The position numbers and the translations under genes are program-made. A stretch of DNA of 64,000 nucleotides. Source: Luscinia megarhynchos (lineage: Eukaryota > Chordata > Aves > Passeriformes > Turdidae). The DNA is taken from positions 63,717,352 to 63,781,351 of the forward strand of contig JAPFBE010000003.1 in the NCBI GenBank assembly GCA_034336665.1, in the 5' to 3' direction. This document shows positions 1-13,200 of this stretch, one piece after another. Positions within the stretch are counted from its first letter, which is position 1. Each line of letters starts with the position of its first letter. The notes beneath the pieces were generated by a model that was given only the letters and a program-made list of their open reading frames with translations, did no database searches and was not told the DNA's origin.

Positions 1-3000
1 TGATGCGAGGAAAGGAGGGATAATTTGCTTTCATTGGTCTCACAAATGACAGCTCATATTTAGACATCTGGGGCAATTGTTTTCAAAATTAAGAGACTCA
101 AAATAGCACTTGTTTGTCTAAAATCAGCTAGTTCATCAATATTTAATTCAATACTGGCAGTATTTCTCATATTCTTAGTTTAAATGGTGAGAAAATTCAG
201 TTTCACTAAAACGTTCCAAAATTTTTACTGCCAAAAAGGATTTTAGAATTTGTTTTCAAGCAAATTTAAAGAAATATATGACATGAAGCTGAAAATTATT
301 AGAAGAAATTGGAGCTGAAAGGGATGGATTTTCAAAGACATGGGATATGAAAAAATGCAAGAGGGACTTCTTTTGTCACCGAAGTTCAAATAAAATTGAA
401 TAGAATTAAGAGAAATGAGGGCTGCACAGAGACTGGCAAACACTCAGGAAATAACTTTGTGATATAATTGCAAAATATATCACAGGGCATCAGTGACTCC
501 CTGAGAGAGACTGACAGTATGAATTGGTTGTAATTATTGATTAAGAATCTCAGTCTTACTAATCAGTAAGACTTTGAAAAACATAAAATGCACAGCATCT
601 TCTTTTATCTAATTACACTAAAAATTATTAGATCCAATTCTGTGAGCCCTGCAGAAGTGCTCTTGATAGGCACAAGTTGCACAGACAATTTCTGCTTAAA
701 ATGACATAAACTGAAAAAGGTTTTTAATTTAAATTTGCTCTTGCAAAGGCTGGTTGCCAAAAAGCTCTTCTTGCTGTTCCTCAGTCATTGGTGACAATTT
801 GTTCCAGACTCTTTCACCTTCTGTGGAAAGGATCTTTGTGCCAGCTGTTTCTCCATCTAGTTTTAAATGTTTCCAGTATCTGGGGGGAGGGTGGGAAGTT
901 AATTCTCTAAGGTACAGAAGATCCCACGCGTTCAGAATGGGTAAACACCTCAGAAGAGCATATGCATGACAGTCTTTCCCAGTGTAGTTGGTCACATTTA
1001 CCCTGTGACTGAATTATGCACGTGTGGGTCCATATAAATAGAAGAGAAATGAAGTGGAAAAACAGCCTCTTATTTCACACTTTTTCAATATCTAGGGCTC
1101 AGAATTCATAAATACCACAAGCTACTGCTGCTGTCCTCATTAATATCTCTGTCTGCAAAGTTAAGTATTTGAGGAAGTAGCTAGTAATCAGTCTTGCCAG
1201 AATCCTTTACCAAATTTCTGTCAGTGTTGAGAGAACCAGCAGGGTTACTCAGACATGTATTTATTTGAGATCATACATATAGAAATGACCGCTAGTTTCA
1301 CAGCATATTGAAAACTTGCCCACATCAGATATGGATTGTTTCTTCAAGGCCAGACCTTGAAAAAAAATCAACATTAGGATCTTGGATTGATGCCACCCTT
1401 TCCTCCCATCACTGTCATATGGCACTGCTGTACCTTGGGTCAGACCTTGTCTCCCACTCTTGGCTGCCAAGGGCCTCTGAATGCTCACAGAAAGTACAAA
1501 ACCCCACTGAGACCTATGAACTTGCCAGCACAGCCAGCAGGGCTCTCTGAAAACTGTAAGCAAAACCAGCCTCGCCAACAGCACAGCAACAATTTCAATA
1601 GTAAACATATTTTAGCGGCAGGAAAACAATCAAGAGGCCCTGTGAGATGGCACAGCCTGGATATCCCTGGGTCCTGAGTGCCCTGCCCCAGTGTGATACG
1701 TGTTCCATGGTCCCACTGGCCACGGCAGCTGCTTTGGTCCAGAGGCTCTTTGCCTCCCAAACCCACGTGGATAAACCACGGCAGACACCCTGAAATGCTT
1801 GTCCCTGGCCACTGTAAGCATTTGACACAAGGAAGTAAAACTGCAGCTGCTCCTTTCTCTCCAGGGCCTGCAAGAACCTCCCTCCCCAGAGCAGAAGGGA
1901 ACACGTGAGATGGGGATACATGGCCCAAGCTGCACTCTGCCAGACAAGGAAAAATAGCACAATTCAGGTTTAAGTATTTCTTAGGAGCTCTGCTCTGTGT
2001 TTGGTAGACAGGCACAATTCTTCAACTGGTCACTAATGAGCACTGCCTGAGCAGTGCATAAGCAGTGGTCCAAAATAGCTGTGTTGCCTTGCTCTGCCTT
2101 TATCTGGTTCTGCAGCCCAGGTCTTATATCTATTTTTCACCCTCCCAGGTGCTAATGGTTTCTGACCTCAGAACCAGTGTTTGCTGGGGCTGAGCAAATG
2201 CCTCTGGTTTTGTGTTCAGGCTCAATACCAGCCACAAATCTCTAATCACATTATATCCTGCTGCTGTCTGTAAAGAAACTCTGGACACCAGCACGCATTC
2301 AAGGCTCTCCTTTTATTTAGCAGCACTGCTCTGCCCACAGTCTCATCAATAACAACATTAAAGGCCATTTATGTGCACAGCTGGACACTCTGGAAAACTG
2401 AGGGGTCTAGCAGGCAGCAGATGAGCTCTCCAATCATTTAACACTATTAGATAATAGAGCCCACTGTTTTTGCAATCCATAAGACAGCCTTTTCCATACT
2501 CAAAACTTATCTCTTTAAAGAATATACATTTTACACTAACAATGTTCTTTCATGAGAAATAAAGGAGAGTCTTTTTTCCTTTATGTAGGCAGAATCCTGT
2601 TTCCTGAGACAGTGAATCATTACTGACAGAGGACAGATGAAATATAGCTGGTCAAGACCAAGGCTGGTTTTTGTTGTAAAAAATTTAGAAAAATATAACA
2701 CAAGACCAGCGAAACCAAGTAGATTATGAGAGGAAAATGTTCCTAGGTGCATGGTATATTAGGTAAGCATTTTGGTGGTGGATATCTAAATAAATGGGGC
2801 AATATAAGTCTAATTTAAAAGCAGTTATTTCAGACAAATGGGGGGGGGAAGATAATTATATTAAAAATTGAATTAGGAACTAACCAAACAACAAACCAAT
2901 GGCATTAAAAATAGTAAAACTCTACTCTGTGCAATATTGTCTTGGTATTATTCTGACATCTAAAGTTCCCACTTTGAATCAGGCTCTTTGCCACCCTACA

Positions 3001-3040
3001 GAAGGATGCACACTGGGGGAGTCTTAAATTCAGTGATTTT
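1..3040. other. Intergenic, no gene recognised
   Basis: AT-rich, non-repetitive-looking DNA. I see no spliced gene, RNA gene or recognisable repeat. A GC-richer block lies at about 1,380-1,960; all three minus frames are partly open there, but none of the translations resembles a known family. An 88-codon minus-strand open frame at 729-995 is discussed under findings. A run of nine G lies near 2,841-2,849. Confidence 0.6.
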
Positions 3041-3047
3041 TGAGGAA

Positions 3048-3986
3048 TTAGAATACACCAGTCCCTCAGGGCTCCATAGTGGGACCATTATTTTTTAAAA
3101 TCTTAGGAAATGACACAGTGGAATCAAGTGCATGCTCAGCACATTTGCAGGTGACTCTAAGCTGAGTGGTGCAGTTGGCACACATGAAGGACAGGAGGCA
3201 TCCAGAGGGACCTGGACAAACTCAAGGAAGTGGCCTCACAGGACCCTCATGAGGTTCAACAGGGGCAAGTGCAAGGTGCTGCACCTGGCTTGGGGCAACC
3301 ACCAGCATTCACACAGGTGGGGAATAGATGGACAGAGTGCAGTCCTGCTGGGATGGACATGGGGTACTGGTGGATGAAAGGATGAAAAGCTCCGTGTGAG
3401 CCAGCAGTGTTCTCTCACAGGCCAGAAAGCCAGCTGTGTCCTGGGCTGCATCAAAATTTGGCCAGCAGTTTAAGGGAGGTGATTCTGCTCTGGTGTGACC
3501 TCGTGTGGAATACTGCTCTGGAGTCCTCAGCATGGGAAAAACATGGACCTGTTGAAGTGGGTCCAGAGGAGGGCCATGAAGATGATCAGAGGTATGGCAC
3601 ACCTCTCCTGTGATGAAAAACTGAGACAGCTGGGGCTGTGCTGCTTGGAGAAGAGAAGGATCTGGGCAGAGGTTATTGTGGACTTTCAATATTTAATGGT
3701 GACTTTTAAGAAAGATAGAAAATAAAAATTTAGTAGGAACTGTTGCAAATTATCAGAGGTTTGATTTAGACTAGATTAAATACAGACATTTCACAAGGAA
3801 GGTGCTGAAATGTGGACAGATTGCCCAGAGACATGGCAGATGCCCCATTCCTGGAAACATTCCAGGTCAGGCTGGATTGAGCTCCAAGTAACCTGTCTAG
3901 TTGAAGATATCCCTGCTCATTGCAGGGGTGGTTGTAAATGACCCTTCCAGCCCAAGCTCTTCTGGGATTCAGGGATTCTGAACCTG
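3048..3986 (+). mobile_element. CR1 LINE, 5'-truncated 3' part (RT C-terminus plus 3' UTR)
   Basis: This stretch reads like the end of a CR1 non-LTR retrotransposon. It begins in the reverse-transcriptase region with a decayed product similar to VPQGS...GP. The catalytic FADD box is seen as FAGD (3,144-3,155), so the catalytic aspartate pair is broken. It continues through the conserved MRFNRGKCKVLHL-like segment (around 3,240-3,290) and the VQRRAMKMIRGM-like segment (around 3,560-3,600). It ends with the CR1 3' UTR ('ccctgctcattgcaggggtgg', about 3,910-3,930) and a degenerate terminal repeat near 3,968-3,980. The frame is interrupted by stops and shifts, so this is a dead copy. The 5' truncation is normal for CR1. 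Identity comes from remembered CR1 consensus features; the subfamily is unknown. Confidence 0.9.
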
Positions 3987-3989
3987 CAT

Positions 3990-6950
3990 TCTCTGCAGAT
4001 GAAAATCCCTAACAGCACTTATGTTTAACTAACAGTAATTGTAATGAGGGACAAGAATGGGTTGCACTGGGGTGTTACCAGACAGGCAAATGACTCGGAA
4101 ACAAATTTCTGAGATGTTTTGGAAACCTTAGAGTTTTCACTGTAATGTTTGTAGGGAGAATATATAAATATTTCATATAATGAACTAGCAGTTCAATATC
4201 TTTGGCATGAACAAATTCTTAGTAGCTAGACAGATACAAGGACAGATAGATAACTTTGAGTGAACTGTAGTTAGCAATTGGTCTCAGATACAATCTGTTG
4301 TCATCCATTCAGCACATGAATACTGTAAAGACACTTTTCCAAATGCTTACAGCCATGGTTATATAAAAAATACAGTAAAGAAAGTGTTTTCAGAGACTCA
4401 GGAAATGTAATTCTGAACCAATCTGTTCACAGATTCCTGATGGCATTAGGCAGCTGTTTGTAGGTATGCCAGCTTCATCACTGTCTAGTAACACAGGCTG
4501 TCTCTTACCTACTTGTAAACCATTCAGTCCAGTGTGAGGAGCTGGAAATAATGATCTCAATTTTAATATTTTACAGCCACTTCAAACACATATAAATGAG
4601 TATGCAAGCTGCAAGGTAAAAAAGAAACAGGTCCAAATTCTGTTTTATAAATAAAATATCTCAAGTGTCAGATTTACTTTTACTTTCCTGTAATTTCACT
4701 GTAGCCATGGGGTTTTTTTCATTCTTTTAAAGCAGAAATTGCCTCCATATATGTGAGAGATGGTACATCTAGAAGAAGGCATCTGGCAGAAATAATGTAT
4801 TTGCTTTTAGTATCATAATAACAGCTTGCAATATTATCATTTATTCTATACAATAATTTAACAGATTATATAAACTGAATGTATAAATATTAGATTGTAT
4901 TTCATGTCTTTAGATGTTACAGATTTTCAGCATGCTGCCAGAAAAGGAATCTAGCAAGTTAAAGAGGATAATAAAAATTTAATCCACATGTGGAACTTCT
5001 ATAAAGTATGCTCCAGTAGTTTTTATTCATTAGAAGTTCTTTGCTTCAATATGGTTCAATTTTCTCTCTCATCTTCCCCATACCACGTTTCTTCTTTCTC
5101 TCTTGCAGTTCCATAGAGTTATAGCAGAGATTAAATTTACCACTTGTTTTAAAGTCAGATTTGACCTTTATACTCTAACACAATAAAAGAGAATTTTACA
5201 GTAATACATTGTTAATCTTTGATGGTTAAGCCCCTTCCCCTCCAGCTTCTCACAGACTTAAATAATGAAACACTCCCATGGTGATTTTCCCCTGGAATCA
5301 TATGTAATGTCTAATTTCAATCTGAAGATACTAAATATTTGCCAAGAGAGACTGGGCAACCGATTTTGTAAATGTGTAGTATTTTGTAAATAAACTAGTA
5401 CAATTGCACTGTACTTGCTATATAATTCTACACTTTTAAATTGAACAAAACATGATTTTATTAAAACAAAAACCACAAAACATAATGTAAATATCTATAA
5501 TTAGAAAAAGGTCAGGAGGCCCAGCAGATCAGGCATGACTTAAAATGTAATATGATCACAAATGACAGATATTTTCAAATATTTTGTCAGTTAAAACTTT
5601 GAATGTCTGTGTAAGATTTCACTTTGAGGAATTCCTATTCCCCAATGAAATTTTAAAAATTGGAAGGTTTTTGTCCTTAATTTATCACATATGGATGTAT
5701 TTTGATCATTGGTGAAAACTGAGGCTTTATGATTCACCAGCATAAAAAAACAATTTCCCTGCAATCCAGGTTAATTAATGCCAGATGATGTTCTGCACAG
5801 CCTTTCCATTTTTACCATTGACGAGGCACCGGGATTTCAGACAATGAAGGAGAAAATAAATCACCAGGTACAGGCAGCTAGGATAAACACTAACTACAGG
5901 ATAAATATCTGAAGTGCAGTCATGCAAAGGAAAGGAAGTAACTTCTTCAGTGCTGGAATGAAGAACAAAAACAAAAATTTAAAAAATACGGTTTAAAAAA
6001 TGGGGGAAATAACCTGTCAGATCTTGAAGGATATGGAAAACAGCCAGTAGCTATATTTTCACCTCATTGTTTTGAATATAATTTGATCAATAGTGATATT
6101 AGAAAGTTTACTTTTAAGAAAATATGGGGGCTGTAATGCACATCTTTTGACTCTAGAAATTCTTTGTCCTTCCTGAGCCTGTGAAGAATGTTCCATCTCC
6201 TTCGAAGTCGAGAGCAAACCACCTACAGAGGACAAGAATATACCCCATATCCCTGGTATTTAAAACACTCATCTGCAGAGCTCTTAGAAAAACCCTTCTT
6301 CTGAAACCTTTTAACATGGTATAGACAAATTTCTAAATCTCTTTATATTTTTTAAAAGTAGACTGTCCTGATTAAAATCTCATGTTTTATTTTAATGACC
6401 TTCTACAAGTAAACACACATGCTTATGATACCTTTTCTTTCTAAAGCTACATTAATGTAGTTTAGCAGATGTATTTCTAGGTGATTCAGCCTATATGGGC
6501 CATATGTCAAACTTTTATCTTAAAGCAGATTTCAACTCAAATGGCTTCACAGGCACATAAAGTTCCATATTCCATACAGGTTGTTGTTGTTTCCCCACAT
6601 ATTTGGAGGGAAAACTGCAAAAAGAGAACTTGATTTATGGGTAGTACTGGCATAACATTGTGATGAAGCCCAGACTGTTTTTCTTGAATTCCAGATTATT
6701 TTGCTTGTGTGTCAACTGTCTTGGTGTCAGGCAGCCACCTGGTGACAGGAGAGTGATTGTGTTAGGGTGCAGCCAGAAAGGTCAGTGTGGCATCCCCAAG
6801 GTGAGGATGAGAGAAGATGGATAGACACCTTCTACCTTTCTTGCATGTTAGGGAGGTTTCTGAGAATAAACAGAACAAGAGAGAACACACTGAATGTTTA
6901 TGTTCCTCATGGAGACCAGGAGTCTGTGAAGCTCACTCTTAAGTATTATT
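3990..6950. other. Intergenic, AT-rich, no feature recognised
   Basis: No exon, RNA gene or family repeat could be recognised on either strand. The open frames here are short and carry no recognisable motif. Confidence 0.5.
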
Positions 6951-7232
6951 TTGTGGGAGGGAGGGAGGGAGGCAGGAAGGCAGGAAGGCAGGAAGGAAGG
7001 AAGGAAGGAAGGAAGGAAGGAAGGAAGGAAGGAAGGAAGGAAGGAAGGAAGGAAGGAAGGAAGGAAGGAAGGAAGGAAGGAAGGAAGGAAGGAAGGAAGG
7101 AAGGAAGGAAGGAAGGAAGGAAGGAAGGAAGGAAGGAAGGAAGGAAGGAAGGAAGGAAGGAAGGAAGGAAGGAAGGAAGGAAGGAAGGAAGGAAGGAAGG
7201 AAGGAAGGAAGGAAGGAAGGAAGGAAGGAAGA
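6951..7232. repeat. Compound purine microsatellite with (GGAA)60 core
   Basis: The array starts with GGGA units (6,955-6,971) and then GGCA/GGAA mixed units (6,971-6,990). From 6,991 to 7,230 it is an uninterrupted run of exactly 60 GGAA copies, 240 bp. The plus strand is all purine in this core and the minus strand all pyrimidine. Open frames here (GRKE or LPSF repeats) are products of the repeat, not proteins. Arrays this pure are usually polymorphic in length and hard to assemble, so the copy number should be taken as approximate. Confidence 0.98.
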
Positions 7233-10200
7233 ACAGTTTAATACTTTTGTTTCCAAGATGAAAAAGCAAGCATCAGACCTGACAGTGACTGCATAGCCTG
7301 AGGGGATGGCAGGTGAGGCTTTGCCTTTCTTGACCTTATCTGGCCATGGTCCTTTAGCTGACAAAGCACTTCTCTGATTAGTACCCAGCCAGTCTCCAAT
7401 CTGGCACCAGAGGAGTACAGCTGCAAAATCTGTGAAGAGCTCATTCACAGCAAATACCACCCAGATAGGCCAAAACCAATTATGGCTAGCAGTTATTAAA
7501 GCACTTTAGCATGAAAGAAGTTTTATTGGTGTAAGATTATGTAATGCATAATATATATCCAAACATATGTCCACAGACCAGTTGTGATGTATTTCAGATT
7601 GGGCAAGAGCCTACAGTTATTTGACTTAAGTAATAAAACAGTTTTAAAACCCTTATGGAAACCACAGAGAACGCCAAACAGATGGAACTGAAAGTCCTTT
7701 TTTGTTCACAGCCCATTCAGGATAATTTCTATCTGTATTGCTGCATTCACCCACTTTTTTACTGTTATCTGAGGTGATACTGCTGAGCTGAGTATCTCAT
7801 CCATTTTCTGCTTTGTGGCATGAGAAATGTGCCTCAAATACTTTCCAAGAGCACTGCCATACCACCAGTACAAGGTATCAACCTATTATCAAAAGAAGTA
7901 CTACTATTAAATGGAAAAAAAAAAAAAAAAAAATTAAAAATAGAGCTTATTAAAATGAAGACAGTAGGACAGTAGCAAACTAGGATTAGCAAATCACTCC
8001 CAGTAGAATTTAGTAAGAGCAACAGAAAACACCTGATTCCTAGAAGTTCACTGAACTCAGAAGAGTATTGACATTTATAACTAATAAATGTAAATAGTAA
8101 CATTTGTTACTGTGCTAATGAAAGAGCACAGGTAAACACAGTTCTGCACAGCTGACAGAGAAGACAGTCAAAATAGACAGAAGGGGAGCAATAGTACCCC
8201 TTAATTTTTGTGGGAAATAGCAGAGGTCATGTATTATTTAATAGCATTTGTATTGGCTGCAGGAGAGAAGGGGGAAAAATCAGATTTGCAGAAAAATTGT
8301 TAATTTGGAATTTTGTATTTTCCCTCATCAGAAGAAATTTATAAATATGAATTATTTAAAACTTGATGGCATAATGAAGAGTGAGGGAATCCTCTGTGGT
8401 TTCCATTGGAATGTTACCTGACCCTCCAGGGAAATTGGCACTCCACTGTCCAGTCCTCTAGGAACACAAGCAGTGGCATGCAGAGGAACACCTTGGGGTG
8501 CTGTCACTTCCAACAACAGTGGTAAGGGCTTAGCTACAGCTGATTTAATCAGTGGGTGTATTACTGGGTAAAGGCCCTAAAAGGAACACAGCCCTGGTTC
8601 CCTCCTGGGGTGCAGAAACACGAGATGGCAAAGCTTCACATCAATTTGGAGAAGTTCAGGCACAGGTGCCTTCCTCAACACGGGTGAAATGTGGGAGAGA
8701 GAGAGGTTGCTGTCATGGTGCACTGCTCTCCTACTTGATCAGCAGAAAACTGCAGCTTTTCCTTCTTTCTCTGGCAGCCTAGCTCAGAACTGATCTAACA
8801 TTTTCCATCCTCTGTCTTTTATTTGGGAAAGGATAGACAGGTTTCCATAGTTGTTTGTTGTTTTTTTTTAATCCAATTAATGCTTATGTCCTCTGAACAA
8901 TGGCAAATGAGAACCTCAGTTCAGTAGTGCCATGGTGCATAGCTACACAGATTTCTCTGTGTTTTGGAGAGAGTTATGATGCTCACTAGAGGGACATTTG
9001 TGTTGGAAACAACAGTGAATGCTGTTTGATAGCTGGTTTTCAACCCCAAAGATAAGTTAGGAAATGCTAGTGCAGTCATTGAAACCCTGGCCTGTATTAC
9101 AGGGATAGTCTCAAATGTCATGCTTTCAAGAAGGTTCAAAAATACGTTCCACCTCACTCATGATGAGCCTTTGCTGCTAGTTCTATGCTGAATTTTATAT
9201 TCCTACAGTAATTTAAGCAGTCACAAGGTACAGAGCAGCAGAAATGCCTGTCATCTGAGCTCTATTCCTGCAATCAGACAGATCTTTCAATCTCTTGATT
9301 TCACTGCCTTAAGGATTGTTTCAGTGCCAGTATCCTATTATTTCCTATCAAAAGACTCTTCCCCAAATAAATGTGACCACCTAAGTGAGTGGAACCGTAA
9401 AGATTTTGTAAAATCTATTTTATATTTTAAAAGTATATAAACCTCATTAAAAGATATTATACTACTACAAGAGGGTTATGTGTCTTCTTTAAATAAAAGA
9501 CTTTAAACTGAGGAGAGAAAGTAATGATGCTGTTCTTGAGGTGTAACACAACAAGCATCTTGAATTTTAAGCCAGTTCATCTGCTAATACAAAGCAGAGT
9601 TATTCCAGTTGAGGCAGTGGAGTTCTGCAGATTTATGTTGCTAGGGATCTGTCTGACAACAGCAAGTGACAGAAGGGACAGCGATCTCTCAGCAAAAAGA
9701 ATACACAAGGATCAAAAAACATCTAATATGTATTCAGCAGTGATTGTTCCTAAGAGAAAGGGCAATAATAAATGCCCTATAGTGGAAAGAGGAAAGGATG
9801 ATGCAAGCAAGATAGAGTAAGAAGAAAAAAATTATAATTAATCAGAAGCTGCAGAGAAAAGATGATAAGGGCAGCAAAATATCAAGTTGGGCTGAAGCCA
9901 GCTGAGAGATGCAACAAGAATAAGAATGTAACCTGCTTATAAAGCAGAGGAAAAATCCAATACTGAGAATAAAATAATTTATTGGAGCTTGTTGTGTGAG
10001 GCTCAAAATACTTAATGTGCAAATTTGAGACTTCTTTATCCTTATCCAAAGTTGCTTTGAAGAACTCTGACAGAGCCAATTTTTTACTACGATTGATTGA
10101 CATCTGTAGTTAGAAGTACTAAACTTGATAAAGATGTACAATTTTCCTTCTTCTTGTGCTGTTTATTCTGTAGAGTTTTAAAATTTAAAAACATTGAAAA

Positions 10201-13200
10201 AATACTTTATGGAGTTAATAGTTTGCTGGGGGGTTTTTTGGGTAAGAACTCTAAAATATTTTACATTTCATATCATGCCTAAACTAGTAGCTACTTAAAT
10301 CTATAAAATCCAAGCAAAGTCAGAAAGAAGAAAAGGAGATTTTATATTATCCAAGAAATGAGAAAGATACATTCTTTTTTCACAATCACCCCTTAACAGG
10401 GAGTACAGAGGTCAAAACATGTAGATATTAGAACTATTACATGTACTGTAGAAATTATTCTCATGATCTACTAGTGTTGTTTAAATCATTGGCAGTAACC
10501 TTATGGGCAGAAAAAGTGAATTACTCAGCTGAGCTCACAGCCTGGGCTGTAGGTAAATATCACATATAGTATAACATGTAAAGTGTCTCAGCAGAAATAT
10601 AATAGATGTCAATATAGACGTTTTGAGCCAAAAGTGACATAATTTGTCTCACCTTCGAAAATGAGCCTGCAAAGTTCCCAATATCAGACCTTTGCTGACA
10701 TCTCAGAAAATACAAGACTTTTGAAAAGTAGCACTTGCATCTATTACTGCTTTCTCAAGGATAAGAGGCTTTATACTACAGTCTGTGCATTGCACACCAA
10801 ATATAGTTTGGGACTGCTGAGGTACAGCAACCTCTAATAGTGGCCCTCCTTTCCCCTCCAGGTTTATAAAGGGATTTATTTTCTTTATCCAGCTCAGTGT
10901 TTCTCCTTCATATTTTGAAAAGTAGAGTGAAATTTCTGCTTGATTCCTGTTTTTGCCTCTTTCAAACACTGGTTACAAACTCAGCCTTAGTGTGATTTCT
11001 TAGCAAAGTGTGGCCCACGTTAGAAAACAGTGCTCTAACTAGCAGAACATCAAAAGTATTTTTTTTCTCTATTTGAAACACAAGCTAATTCCAAAGCTAT
11101 TTGAGGTGATGTCAGGATGATGTTGAGAGGACTTAACTCCATTTACTTCTCAGTTCATTTTAATTGACAGTGAAATACACATCAGACCCATCCAATTCCA
11201 GACAATCAGTGGCATCAATCTCTGAAGAACCAAAGCCTCCACATCTTCAGCAGGCTTTTTCATAAACTTTCTGCTGTGCAATATTTAAAATGGTGTCATT
11301 TAAAATGGACAGGTATTCACTTTTGCAAAGCCAAACCATAGTGATACTATTAATCATACACCACAAAGGCAAAAATAAAAGGTTATTATGAGTCCAAAAG
11401 CCAAGAACATTCAGAATTTTTTCATGCTTCCAATTTGAAAGCTGAATGGATCCTGGTCCTAATTAATCTATTCAGACAAGAATTGGTGAAATTAAGGAAC
11501 TGAAAGCTTTAAATATGGAAAAAAAATTCTCACATGATGTAAAAGGACATTGTCTGGTCATATCCAGAATTTTACAACAGCTTACATATAATCTGGGGAG
11601 AACTTTCCCCACAACAATAGCAATTACACAGTGTGTCAGTAACAACACTCCCAAAGTCCAAGGTGGGAAGGTGAGACAATATGAGAATTGATTGTTTTCC
11701 TCTCTTCTGATGCTAAATCTCTGAATGAAAAGTTCTTACATTTGTTAAAGGGAGTGCTACAAAAAGAAAAAAAAGCACATGGAAATCATTGCAAGGCATA
11801 AATGCCCCTTACTCAGGTAATTTCAAAGATTTTGGTTGGGCAGGTCAGAACTCTGCTATCAGTATAAGAAGAATAATATAAAATATTTACAACAACATAG
11901 CATAAATGGGAAACCCTATGAGACCTTATCAAGTTTACTTTTACTCAGTACCTAAAAGTATACTAGTAATGAAAATTTTGGCCTGCTGATCCAGAGGTCA
12001 TACCAAACTAATCTGCATTTTAAAAATTTTCCATTTTTTAGTACTGCTTGTTAAGAGGAAGGGAAGAATTACATTTTATTTAGCACTTCATGCATAAAGA
12101 AAGAAAACTATGGTTTTTAAAAAAGAAAATCCTGATATTGTGAGAAATTTTAGTCTTTTGGGATTCCTTCCTATTATTTCTTAAAGGCGGTAGTGGAGAG
12201 AAGTTCCTGTTCAGCTTAATTATGTGAATAATGCAATTCCTCCAGGGAAAGTGTCCTAAAGTGCTACAGAGCCTTGCTTCCCTTTAGTCTAGCTAAAGAG
12301 TTGGCTGATTTCACTTCCTGCACAATGTTCTGTTGGTCTTAGGAAGAAATGAAACGCTGCTGGCATTTAGAAGACTCACAGGGACACTCAGTAATCACTG
12401 TGAATAATCACACTGCTCATGCAGCCTTAAGCATTTGAAGTCTCTTGCTCACCAATATTTTATTTTCTCCTTCAGTGTATCATTCATCATAATTTTCTGC
12501 CCTTCAGACAAGTTTTTTCCTTGCTCTTTAGCACAGTACATTATTTTCTGTGGATTTTATGTTCTTGCATCACTGTCTCCACACTATTCTGCTTTATTTA
12601 TTAAATTTAGCTTTTCTGTTATTGTGCTTATAAGTCATTGTGGGCTGTTTTCATGTGTTTGTTACTTTCCATCTCATGCTTGTTTAATTATCATAACAGA
12701 AAGGATATCTTTTAAATATTTTTAGTAGACACATAGCACACTTGGCTTAAATTGGCCAGTTGTTTATAAATTATTATGGGAACGGCGCCTTGAGAAGCAT
12801 TCTCCTCATAGCACATTTATTTGTTTTTGTTTTCAGTTTACAGTAAAATGAAATATTTTAGGTTGGGTCATGCTTGCCCATCTTTGCACAGGGTTTTGCT
12901 GAAATGAAGGAGGGCCAGTGGCAGGGCTGGGACCCACTGGTGCTGGTGGAAAATACCTGGAGTGGAACAGGGTTACTACTTAGCTCTGTGCCTATCTCTC
13001 CCCTTCATAAGCCAAGGTATGGCTTTTAGAAGCAGCTGTGAAATCCTTACACAGACAAACCAGGAACTGAAAGGTGAACAGAGCTCAAATGTCTCTTTAT
13101 CATTGTCTTTCCAGCTTTATTTGTTATTTTTCTTCTCTAAAGTTTGTTTGCCTTAGGCACCATGGGTATGTAAACCCCTAGGAAGAAGGAAGTATGTGCA

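Noticed and set aside
729..995. Plastin or calponin-homology exon
   Set aside because: A short stretch (VTNYTGKDCHAYALL) faintly resembles a calponin-homology segment, but the rest does not fit and the resemblance is too weak to use.
1485..2015. 176-codon open frame on the minus strand
   Set aside because: The translation has no family motif, is rich in Cys/Gly/Leu as GC-rich random frames are, and overlaps other equally open frames. No splice or start context supports it.
3132..3725. Open frames inside the 3-4 kb region as host genes
   Set aside because: They are pieces of a decayed CR1 reverse transcriptase and its 3' UTR, with a broken catalytic box.
6767..7460. Long GRKE and LPSF repeat frames
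   Set aside because: They are translations of the GGAA microsatellite in different frames, not proteins.
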